A DNA stretch of 64,000 nucleotides from CAVVSD01 sp963757125 (lineage in GTDB: Bacteria > Actinomycetota > Thermoleophilia > Solirubrobacterales > Solirubrobacteraceae). Below are positions 24,215-31,230 of this stretch, piece after piece. The stretch lies in contig CAVWQP010000009.1 of assembly GCA_963757125.1 (NCBI GenBank), positions 1,054,001 to 1,118,000 on the forward strand, written 5' to 3'. The notes under the pieces are model-generated. The model was not told the origin of the DNA and did not search any database. It worked only from the letters and a program-made list of their open reading frames with translations. Every line of letters starts with the position of its first letter. The stretch's first letter is position 1. The position numbers were made by a program, and so were the translations under genes.

Positions 24215-25317
24215 TCACGCGCCCCCGTCGACCAACGGCATGATCTTGGTCTCGATGTCCAGGACGACCTCGCGCGTGAGGTGCGGCGGCGCCCAGAAGG
24301 ACACGTTGCGCAGGCCCGCGGCCTGCAGGCCGTTCAGGACGTCGGCGATCTCCTGCGCGGTGCCCACGAGCACCGCGCCGCGCATGATCTCCTCGGTGAG
24401 CACCTTGTCCTCGCCCTCCAGGAGATGCGACAGGTGGCCGCGGTGGGTCTCCTGGTGCATCCGGTCGCGCGGCACGTCGAAGCGGGCCAGGACCTCGCGC
24501 TCGTAGACGTCGATGCGCTCCTGCAGGTGCGGGGGCAGGTACGGGCGGATCTCGGGGTGGTCGGCGTAGGCGTGGAACGCCATCATCGCGCCGGGACCGG
24601 CCTGCTCGAGCGCGCGCTCGGACGTCGCCGACTCGCCCTCCTCGAGGACGCAGACGCAGATCGACCAGACCGTGTACGGGTCGAAGGACTCACGGCCGGC
24701 CGCCTCGGCGGCGCCGCGCACCGCGGCGAAGGATCCGGAGAACACGTCGACGCTGTTGCCCATGACGTTCGCGTACTGCAGCGTCACGACCCACCCGTCG
24801 CCCGCCTCGCCGGCCGCCGCGAGCGCCTTCGGCCCGTCGGCCCCGACCCACACGGGCGTGCGCGCCTCGGTGTCGACGTAGAGGTCGTCCTTGTGGCGCA
24901 GGCGGATCGGGTTCGTCCGCGTGCCCCATGCGTGCTCGACCTCCTCGCCGTCGAGCAGCGCCCGGCACTCGAGCGGCGTAGTCGCGCATCCGCCCGGCGG
25001 GCAGGCGTGGGAGCCCGAAGACCGCGCGGCCGGTGAAGCCCGTGCCGAGGCCCAGGAACGTGCGGCCCGGCGCGATCTTGTTCACCGTCGCGATGGCGGT
25101 CGCCGCCGTCGGGGCGGTGCGCAGCCCCGGGATCGCGAGGAACGTCCCCACCTGCATGTCGCGTCGTGGCCTGCGCGGTCAGCCCGAGGCAGACGAACGG
25201 ATCGCCCCCGAGCAGCGGCGAGTCGACGAAGCCCACGGTCGAGAAGCCGTGCTCCTCGGCGAACCGCGCGTCGTCCCAGCTGCCCTCGTAGCCCATGAGG
25301 CCGAGCCCGAAGTCCAC
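24215..25317 (-). CDS. Luciferase-like flavin monooxygenase with two apparent frameshifts
   Basis: The GTG start has a strong GGGAGGA ribosome site. The first frame codes MDFGLGLMGYEGSWDDARFA and continues through VDSPLLGGDPFVCLGL. Near 25154-25166 it moves to a frame coding MQVGTFLAIPGLRTAPTAAT and GRTFLGLGTGFTGRAVFGLP. Near 24968-24978 it moves again, to a frame with LDGEEVEHAW, VWVGADGPKALAAAGEAGDG and the C-terminal part down to 24215. With two bases restored at each site the protein has 368 residues, typical of bacterial luciferase-like/F420-type oxidoreductases. FMNH2 or F420H2 use cannot be told. It follows the MetE-like gene by 13 bp. Confidence 0.75.
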
Positions 25318-25330
25318 GTGCGTTCCTCCC

Positions 25331-26440
25331 TTAGTCGTCCCACATGCGCCGTGCGACCCGGCCCACGAGCTCGAGCTTCGCGCGCTGGATCTCCGGCGTG
25401 ACCCTGTTGCCGCCCGCCGTCGACGCGAACCCGCACTGGCAGGACAGGGCCAGGCGATCCATCGGCACGAACGCCGACGCCTCCTCGATCCGCGCGACGA
25501 CCTCGTCGTCCGTCTCGATCGTGGGGTTCTTGCTCGACACGAGCCCGAGGACGACGATGTGCCCGTCGAGCGTCTCGGTCAGCGGCTCGAAGCCGCCGGA
25601 GCGCTCGTCGTCGTACTCGAGCAGCAGCACGTCGTAGGCGTCCAGCCGCGGGAACACGCGGGCGGCGATCGGCTCGTAGGAGCCGGCGGCGATGTAGCGG
25701 CCCTCGCTGTTGCCCTTGCAGAGATGGATGCCCATCGTGACGTCGGCGGGGGCGGTCGCGGCGAGCTCGTTGAGCAGGTCGATGCCCTCGCCCAGCATGC
25801 GCTCGGCGCCGATCCCGAGGCCGTCGTACTGCCCGCGGACGTCGGGGTCGGTGAGCGTCGCGATGTCCGTCGCGTCGATCTGCACGTAGCGGCAGCCGAG
25901 CTCGGCCAGGTCGGCGATCTCGGCCTCGAGGATCCGCGTCGCATCGGCGAACGCGTCGAACGGGTCCGGATAGGCCTCGGGCGACGTCTCGGGGTCCCAC
26001 CACTTGCCGAGCATGAGCGGGCTGGGCAGCGTCGCCTTCGCGGGGAGCTCGGTGCGGTCGCGCACGTACGCGTACTCCTCGCTCGCGACCGAGCGCACGC
26101 GACGCAGCGTCGCGTTCACCGAGTGGCGCGCGACCGTGCGCGTCAGGTCCTCGGTGCCGTACGCGTCGTCGCCGTGCCAGGTCGTCGGCGGGGGAGGCGG
26201 GCCTCCGATGCCCTCGATGGCGTCGAGCAGGCTGCCCGTGAAGACGCCGCGGCGCATCTCGCCGTCGCTGACGATGTCGAGCCCGCAGGCCTCCTGGAGG
26301 GCGATCGCCTCGTCGACCGCACGGTCCTCGACGGCTCGCAGGTCGTCGGCCGAGATCGTCCCCGCGTCGTGCGCGGCGCGGGCCTCGGCGAGGTAGGGCG
26401 GTCGGAGCAGCGATCCGACCGTCTCCGCGCGGGGAGTCAT
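25331..26440 (-). CDS. Short MetE-like zinc methyltransferase (paralogue 2)
   Basis: The product is 369 residues and corresponds to the catalytic barrel of MetE. Zinc ligands His239-x-Cys241 (GIHLCKGN) and Cys336 (SCQCGFAS) are present, along with TVGSLLRPPYL and IVSDGEMRRG. Two differences from paralogue 1 are a Pro-rich loop (GGPPPPPTTW) and a longer DTDP-like middle segment. It is the first gene of the 26.4-20.4 kb minus-strand operon, so in this operon methyl or alkyl transfer is tied to ring-cleavage enzymes. Alternatives are a core methionine synthase or an epoxyalkane:coenzyme M transferase-like enzyme. It diverges from paralogue 3 across 104 bp. Confidence 0.82.
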   Translation of the reverse strand: MTPRAETVGSLLRPPYLAEARAAHDAGTISADDLRAVEDRAVDEAIALQEACGLDIVSDGEMRRGVFTGSLLDAIEGIGGPPPPPTTWHGDDAYGTEDLTRTVARHSVNATLRRVRSVASEEYAYVRDRTELPAKATLPSPLMLGKWWDPETSPEAYPDPFDAFADATRILEAEIADLAELGCRYVQIDATDIATLTDPDVRGQYDGLGIGAERMLGEGIDLLNELAATAPADVTMGIHLCKGNSEGRYIAAGSYEPIAARVFPRLDAYDVLLLEYDDERSGGFEPLTETLDGHIVVLGLVSSKNPTIETDDEVVARIEEASAFVPMDRLALSCQCGFASTAGGNRVTPEIQRAKLELVGRVARRMWDD

Positions 26441-26483
26441 GCCGCGACCCTACGCCCGCGCCCGCCGGTCGTGGAAGAGCCCG

Positions 26484-26500
26484 GTTCCGGGGAGCGGAAC
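26484..26500. promoter_or_regulatory. Inverted repeat in the divergent gap between two MetE-like genes
   Basis: GTTCCGGGGAGCGGAAC has perfect 6-bp arms around 5 bp and lies in the middle of the 104-bp gap between the divergent MetE-like genes. It could be the operator for both. The arms are GC-rich, so chance is a real alternative. Confidence 0.35.
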
Positions 26501-26544
26501 GCGGCGGTTGGTGCGGCGGCGGCGGGCGCAGAAGACTGCCGCCG

Positions 26545-27732
26545 ATGGGGAACGACCGCATCGCCGTCACGCACGTCGGGAGCCTGGCGCGGCCCGTGGA
26601 GCTGCAGGCGTTCATCCGCGCCCAGGAGAACGGCGACGACTACGACCACGCGGCCTTCGAGGCGTGCCTGCGCGACTCCGTCGCCGAGGTCGTCCGGCAG
26701 CAGGCCGACGTCGGCATCGACGTCGTGAGCGACGGCGAGTTCGGCAAGACGTTCACGTGGGCGTGGTACATCCGCGATCGTCTCGACGGCTTCGAGGAGC
26801 GCCCGTTCGAGCCGACGGGCGAGATCGGCCCCCAGGACCCGTCGCGCCAGGGCCAGGACCGCCGCGAGTACGCGGAGTTCTACGCCGACTACTTCCGCCG
26901 CAACCCGATCGCCAGCGGCGTCCGCGACCGCGGCCAGGCCGTCTGCGTCGGGCCGATCCGCTACGCCGGCCAGGACGCGATCGCGCGCGACATCGCCGAC
27001 CTCAAGGCGGGGATGGACGCCGCGGGCGTCACCGAGGGCTTCCTCCCGGTCGTCGCCCCGTCGAGCGCGGTGCCGATCCGGGTGGACGAGCACTACGGCA
27101 GCGACGAGGAGTTCATCTTCGCGCTCGCCGACGCGCTCAACGAGGAGTACCGGGCGATCGTCGACGCGGGCCTGAGCCTGCAGGTGGACGACGCGTTCCT
27201 CGCGACGATGTACGACACGATGGTCCCGCCCGCGTCGATGGCGGAGTACCGCGAGTGGGCGGAGTTGCGCGTCGAGGCGCTCAACCGCGCGCTCGAGGGC
27301 ATCCCGCCGGAGCGCTCGCGCTACCACGTGTGCTGGGGGAGCTGGAACGGGCCGCACTCCAACGACGTCGCGCTGCGCGACATCGTCGATCTCATCCTGC
27401 AGGTCCGCGTCGGCGGCTACTCGCTCGAGCAGGCCAACCCGCGCCACGAGCACGAGTGGGAGGTGTGGCGCGACGTCGAGCTGCCCGAGGGCCGCGTCCT
27501 GCTGCCCGGGCTCATCAGCCACTCGACCAACGTCCTCGAGCACCCCGAGCTCGTGGCGCAGCGGATCGTGCGCCTCGCCGAGCTCGTCGGGCGCGAGCGG
27601 GTCATCGCCAGCACCGACTGCGGCTTCGCCCAGACGCCGTACCTGAGCCGCGTGCACCCGCAGATCATGTGGGCCAAGCTGCAGGCGCTGTCCGACGGCG
27701 CGGCGATCGCGTCGGCGAAGCTCTGGGGCTAG
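26545..27732 (+). CDS. MetE-like zinc methyltransferase (paralogue 3, divergent subgroup)
   Basis: The product is 395 residues. It begins MGNDRIAVTHVGSLARPVEL and keeps VVSDGEFGKTF. The zinc ligands are His261-x-Cys263 in the changed context HVCWGSWNGPHSND and Cys359 in STDCGFAQ, without the CxGN motif of the other two. An inserted segment (about 90-130) adds PFEPTGEIGPQDPSRQGQ. This subgroup probably has another substrate than homocysteine. Its position facing paralogue 2 and next to fchA/fhs ties it to folate or methyl chemistry. Its stop shares CTAG with that of the convergent fchA. Confidence 0.8.
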   Translation: MGNDRIAVTHVGSLARPVELQAFIRAQENGDDYDHAAFEACLRDSVAEVVRQQADVGIDVVSDGEFGKTFTWAWYIRDRLDGFEERPFEPTGEIGPQDPSRQGQDRREYAEFYADYFRRNPIASGVRDRGQAVCVGPIRYAGQDAIARDIADLKAGMDAAGVTEGFLPVVAPSSAVPIRVDEHYGSDEEFIFALADALNEEYRAIVDAGLSLQVDDAFLATMYDTMVPPASMAEYREWAELRVEALNRALEGIPPERSRYHVCWGSWNGPHSNDVALRDIVDLILQVRVGGYSLEQANPRHEHEWEVWRDVELPEGRVLLPGLISHSTNVLEHPELVAQRIVRLAELVGRERVIASTDCGFAQTPYLSRVHPQIMWAKLQALSDGAAIASAKLWG

Positions 27733-28266
27733 GCGGCCCGGGCGCGCCGCACCGCGTCGCGCCCCTGCGCGACGCGCGGGTCCGGCGGCTCGCGCCCTCC
27801 GACGTCGACCTCGACCAGGCCGGCGGCCGCCTCGCACGCCCCGGCCGCGATCGCGCGGGCCGCGGCCGCGTCACCGCGCAGGTTCACCGTGCCGTCGCGC
27901 AGCGCCACCGCGGCGAGCTCGGCGACGCGGGCCGACGCGAGCGCGATCTCCAGCGGCGCCTCGGCGGCCGCCGACAGCGCGTCGGCCAGCCGCTCCGGAC
28001 CGCGAGGGATCGGAGCGGTCCATCCTCATGGCCTCGAGCACCCGCGCGTAGCCCTCGCCGTCGCGCTCGGCGAGCTCCAGCGCGCGGGCGCGCAGCGCAC
28101 GCGCCTCGCCGCCGATCGCGTCGAGATCGCCGTACGCCGCCGCCATCTCCACGAGCCCCGCGCCCAGCGCGCACGCCCATGCCGCCGATGCGCCCCCGCC
28201 CGGCACCGGCTGCCGCGCGGCGAGCTCGGAGAGCACGTCGCGCAGAGGCCGGTCGGCGAAGGCCAT
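27729..28266 (-). CDS. fchA: Methenyl-THF cyclohydrolase / cyclodeaminase (FchA family) with apparent frameshift
   Basis: The first frame begins MAFADRPLRDVLSELAARQP and has the family motif VPGGGASAAWACALGAGLVEM, followed by helices ARALELAERDGEGYARVLEAMRM (in part). Near 27994-28007 the frame shifts. The second frame continues ERLADALSAAAEAPLEIALASARVAELAAVA (in part) to the stop at 27729. Restoring two bases gives 179 residues, near the usual 200. FchA converts 5,10-methenyl-THF to 10-formyl-THF. It starts 8 bp after fhs ends, so both are in one operon and form consecutive steps. The CTAG stop is shared with the convergent MetE-like gene. Confidence 0.8.
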
Positions 28267-28274
28267 CGGGCCGC

Positions 28275-29918
28275 CTAGAACAGTCCGACGGTGTTGCCGT
28301 CCGAGTCGATGTCGATGTTCAGCGCGGCGGGCTTCGCGCCGAGGCCCGGCATCTGCATGATGTCGCCGCACAGCGGGACGAGCCAGCCGGCGCCGGTGTA
28401 GGCGCGGATGTCGCGGATGTGGATCTCGAAGCCCTTCGGCGCGCCGAGCATCTTCGGGTCGGCGGTCAGCGACAGCTGCGTCTTGGCCATGCAGACCGGG
28501 AAGCTCGCGAGGCCGTCCTTGGTGAACCGCTCGATCTTCTGACGTGCCGTCGCGGAGTAGGTCACCTCGCCGGCGCCGTACACCTCCTTGGCCACCGCCT
28601 CGATCTTCTCCGCGATCGACGCGTCGTCGGGGTACAGCAGCTTGAAGTCGCTGGGGGCGTCGCATGCGGCGACGACCGCCTCGGCGAGCTTGGCGACGCC
28701 CTTGCCGCCCTCCGTGAAGCCCTCGTTGATCTCCGCGCCGTGCGCGCCGGCCTTCAGCGCGAGCTGGCGGACGGCCTCGACGTCCTCGTCGGAGTCGCCC
28801 GGGCGGCGGTTGACCGCCACGACCGCGGGCAGCCCGAACTTCTTGATCGTCTGCAGGTGGTGGGCGACGTTCGCGAAGCCCTCCTCGAGGTCGCCGTCGT
28901 CGCCGCCGGCGTGGTGGCGGATCGCGCGCACCGTGCAGACGAGCACGACAGCGCTCGGCGTCAGGTCGCCGAAGCGGCAGACGATGTCGAAGAACTTCTC
29001 CATCCCCATGTCGGCGCCGAAGCCCGACTCGGTGACGATGTAGTCCGCGACCTTCATGCCGATCCGGTCGGCCACGAGCGAGTTGTTGCCGCTGGCGATG
29101 TTCGCGAACGGGCCCGTGTGCATGAGGCACGGCTGGCCCTCGAGCGTCTGCACGAGGTTCGGCTTCAGCGCGTCCTTGAGCAGGACGGTCATCGCGCCGG
29201 CGGCGCCCAGGTCCTCGGCGGTGATCGCCTTGCCGTCGCGCGAGTAGCCGATCGTGATCTTGCCCAGGCGCTCGCGCAGGTCGGTGAGGTCGCGCGTGAC
29301 GGCCATGAGCGCCATGACCTCGGACGCGGCCGTGATGTCGAAGCCGGTCTCACGCGGCTGCCCGTTCGTCCGGCCGCCGAGGGCGATCACGTTGTTGCGC
29401 AGCGAGCGGTCGTTCATGTCGATCGCGCGGCGCCACGTGATGTTGTTGAGGTCGATCCCGAGCTCGTTGCCGTGGTGGATGTGCGCGTCGATCATCGCCG
29501 CGAGCAGGTTGTTCGCCGCGCCGATCGCGTGCATGTCCCCGGTGAAGTGGAGGTTGAGGTCCTCCATCGGGACGATCTGCGTCCAGCCGCCGCCGGCCGC
29601 GCCGCCCTTCACGCCGAACACGGGGCCCAGCGACGGCTCGCGCAGCGCGGCGAGCGACTTCTTGCCGATCGCGCCCAGGCCCTGCGTGAGGCCGACGAGC
29701 GTCGTCGTCTTGCCCTCGCCGGCCGCCGTCGGCGTCATGCCCGCGACGCAGATGAGCTTCCCGTCGGGCCGGTCGGACAGTCGATCCAGCGCCGACAGCG
29801 AGACCTTCGCCTTGTACCGCCCGTACGGCTCGACCTCTTCGGGCTGTAGACCGACCTGCTCGGCGATCTGGTCGATGGGTACCAGGGTGGCCTGCTGGGC
29901 GATCTCCAGGCTGTTCAT
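28275..29918 (-). CDS. fhs: Formate-tetrahydrofolate ligase
   Basis: The product is 547 residues, the full length of the enzyme. It shows the ATP-binding loop TPTAAGEGKTTTLVGLTQGL, REPSLGPVFGVKGGAAGGG, EDLNLHFTGDMHAIGAANNL, NVIALGGRTNGQPRE and MPGLGAKPAALNIDID at the end. The enzyme interconverts formate, ATP and THF with 10-formyl-THF. With fchA right behind it and an O-demethylase plus MetF-like protein in the same window, the reverse, ATP-forming direction is plausible when methyl groups are being oxidised. A GTG codon directly upstream of the ATG is an alternative start. The gene is complete and intact. Confidence 0.95.
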   Translation of the reverse strand: MNSLEIAQQATLVPIDQIAEQVGLQPEEVEPYGRYKAKVSLSALDRLSDRPDGKLICVAGMTPTAAGEGKTTTLVGLTQGLGAIGKKSLAALREPSLGPVFGVKGGAAGGGWTQIVPMEDLNLHFTGDMHAIGAANNLLAAMIDAHIHHGNELGIDLNNITWRRAIDMNDRSLRNNVIALGGRTNGQPRETGFDITAASEVMALMAVTRDLTDLRERLGKITIGYSRDGKAITAEDLGAAGAMTVLLKDALKPNLVQTLEGQPCLMHTGPFANIASGNNSLVADRIGMKVADYIVTESGFGADMGMEKFFDIVCRFGDLTPSAVVLVCTVRAIRHHAGGDDGDLEEGFANVAHHLQTIKKFGLPAVVAVNRRPGDSDEDVEAVRQLALKAGAHGAEINEGFTEGGKGVAKLAEAVVAACDAPSDFKLLYPDDASIAEKIEAVAKEVYGAGEVTYSATARQKIERFTKDGLASFPVCMAKTQLSLTADPKMLGAPKGFEIHIRDIRAYTGAGWLVPLCGDIMQMPGLGAKPAALNIDIDSDGNTVGLF

Positions 29919-30033
29919 CACGAAGCTCTCTCGCTCTCCACGTCAGGACAGGGCGCGGCGACGATACCGAGGCACCGGGGCCGGGGCCCGTCCCGCCGGG
30001 CCAGTCTTCACCGGGCGAACGGGAGGGAGAGGG

Positions 30034-30432
30034 TCAGACGGCCCGCATGCGGTTGCCGCGCGCGTTGTGCTCGACCTCGACGCCGCCGAGCGCCTCGAGG
30101 ACCGGCGGGACGTAGTTGGCGAACCGCCCGCGCAGCCCCTTCTTGAGTCCGTACCAGCCGCCGACCGGGTTGTCGTCGGACCGCGCCCAGGCCTCGACCG
30201 TGCCGTCCGTCGCCGGCTTCTGCTCGTCGGCGCTGCCGAGCGGCATCCAGTCGCCGTGCTCGCGGAGCATGGCGGGCACGTCCTCGAGCGCGCGGAGGTG
30301 GTAGCGCAGCTCGGTCTTGCCGACCTGGACCACGAGCGCCGGCGGATCGGCGTCGGGGGCGCGGTACGCGGTGTACTCGCTCCCGCCGCTCGGGGTCGTG
30401 AGCTGCCAGGGGTCCTCTCGGGTGCCGGGCAC
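30034..30432 (-). CDS. Conserved hypothetical protein, divergent from an ArsR regulator
   Basis: I do not recognise a characterised family. The product has 132 residues with no signal or membrane helix. The sequence GTREDPWQLTTPSGGSEYTAY, then VGKTELRYHLRALEDVPAML, HGDWMPLGSADEQKP and the C-terminal GGWYGLKKGLRGRFANYVPP suggests a compact alpha/beta protein of an actinobacterial domain of unknown function. It is divergent from an arsR-type gene, with a perfect 20-bp palindrome between the two starts, so it is probably under that regulator. Confidence 0.65.
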   Translation of the reverse strand: MPGTREDPWQLTTPSGGSEYTAYRAPDADPPALVVQVGKTELRYHLRALEDVPAMLREHGDWMPLGSADEQKPATDGTVEAWARSDDNPVGGWYGLKKGLRGRFANYVPPVLEALGGVEVEHNARGNRMRAV

Positions 30433-30451
30433 GTCCGCCTCCTCCGTCGTT

Positions 30452-30471
30452 CGGTAACTGGGAAGTTACCG
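30452..30471. promoter_or_regulatory. Perfect 20-bp palindrome, probable ArsR-type operator
   Basis: CGGTAACTGGGAAGTTACCG consists of exact 8-bp arms around GGGA, in the 64-bp divergent gap. A further half-site GTTACC lies just downstream (about 30482-30487). Family knowledge says small ArsR regulators bind such dyads over their own promoter. The AT-rich core stands out from the background. Confidence 0.65.
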
Positions 30472-30496
30472 TAGCGGGCTCGTTACCATCGGTGTC

Positions 30497-30799
30497 ATGG
30501 AGCACGGCGTCTTCGAGGCCCTGGCCGACCCGTACCGCCGCGCGATCCTCGAGCGCCTGCGCGACGGCGAGTGCTCGGTCAAGACGCTGGCCGACGCGCT
30601 GCCGATCAGCCGCCCCGCGGTCTCGCGCCACCTGCGCCTGCTGAGCGGCGCGGGGCTGGTCTGCGCCGAGCCTCGCGGCACGCAGCGGCTCTACCGCCTG
30701 CACGACGAGGGGCTGGAGGCGGCGAAGGCCTACCTCGAGACGGTCTGGGGCGACGCGGCGCGCCGCTTCACCATCACGGCCGAGAACACGCACGAGTGA
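30497..30799 (+). CDS. ArsR-family (helix-turn-helix 20) transcriptional regulator
   Basis: The product is 100 residues, essentially one winged helix: FEALADPYRRAILERLRDGECSV, LADALPISRPAVSRHLRLLSGAGLV and GTQRLYRLHDEGLEAAKAYL. No metal-binding Cys cluster is present, so it belongs to the non-metal-sensing group usually coupled with SRPBCC/AHSA1 proteins. It overlaps the SRPBCC gene by 4 bp (GTGA). No clear ribosome site precedes the ATG, so the message may be leaderless or weakly translated. Confidence 0.9.
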   Translation: MEHGVFEALADPYRRAILERLRDGECSVKTLADALPISRPAVSRHLRLLSGAGLVCAEPRGTQRLYRLHDEGLEAAKAYLETVWGDAARRFTITAENTHE

Positions 30800-31230
30800 C
30801 CGAGGCGCTGCAGCTGCGCTTCGACGTCGACTGCGGCGTCGAGCACGCCTTCACGACCTGGACCGCGCGGACGTCGACCTGGTGGCCGACGAGCCACACC
30901 GTCGCGGGCGAGCCGGGCCTCGCGGTGATCCTCGAGCCCCGGCCGGGCGGCCGCATCTTCGAGCGCACCGACGACGGCCGCGAGGCCGACTGGGGGCGGA
31001 TCGTCGCGTGGGAGCCGCCGCACCGCCTCGTCTACACCTGGCACCTGCGCCAGGACGAGGCCGACGCGACGGAGGTGGAGATCCGCTTCGACGCGCGCCC
31101 CGAGGGCGGGACGACGGTGTCGATCGAGCACCGCGGCTGGGAGCGCCTCGGCGCCCGCGGCCCCGACCGCCGCCAGGCCAACGAGCGCGGCTGGGGCGGC
31201 CTGCTGCCCCACTACCTCTCCGCGCTCTAG
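30796..31230 (+). CDS. SRPBCC (AHSA1-like) domain protein
   Basis: The product is 144 residues, starting at the GTG overlapping arsR. It has the helix-grip fold pattern: RFDVDCGVEHAFTTWTART, ILEPRPGGRIFERTDDGREADW (in part), GRIVAWEPPHRLVYTWHL and VEIRFDARPEGGTTVSIEHRGW (in part). These proteins bind small hydrophobic ligands, and they are nearly always made together with an ArsR partner, as here. The ligand is unknown. The stop shares CTAG with the stop of the convergent lipoprotein gene. Confidence 0.85.
   Translation: MTEALQLRFDVDCGVEHAFTTWTARTSTWWPTSHTVAGEPGLAVILEPRPGGRIFERTDDGREADWGRIVAWEPPHRLVYTWHLRQDEADATEVEIRFDARPEGGTTVSIEHRGWERLGARGPDRRQANERGWGGLLPHYLSAL

Noticed and set aside
26439..29849. 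A 1136-codon plus-strand frame across the MetE-like, fchA and fhs region
   Set aside because: Low-complexity Arg/Ala composition and opposite strand or other frame to intact conserved genes.
29919..30033. Possible THF riboswitch or other folate-sensing leader before fhs
   Set aside because: The 115 bp hold GC-rich self-complementary pieces but no conserved riboswitch core that I can recognise.
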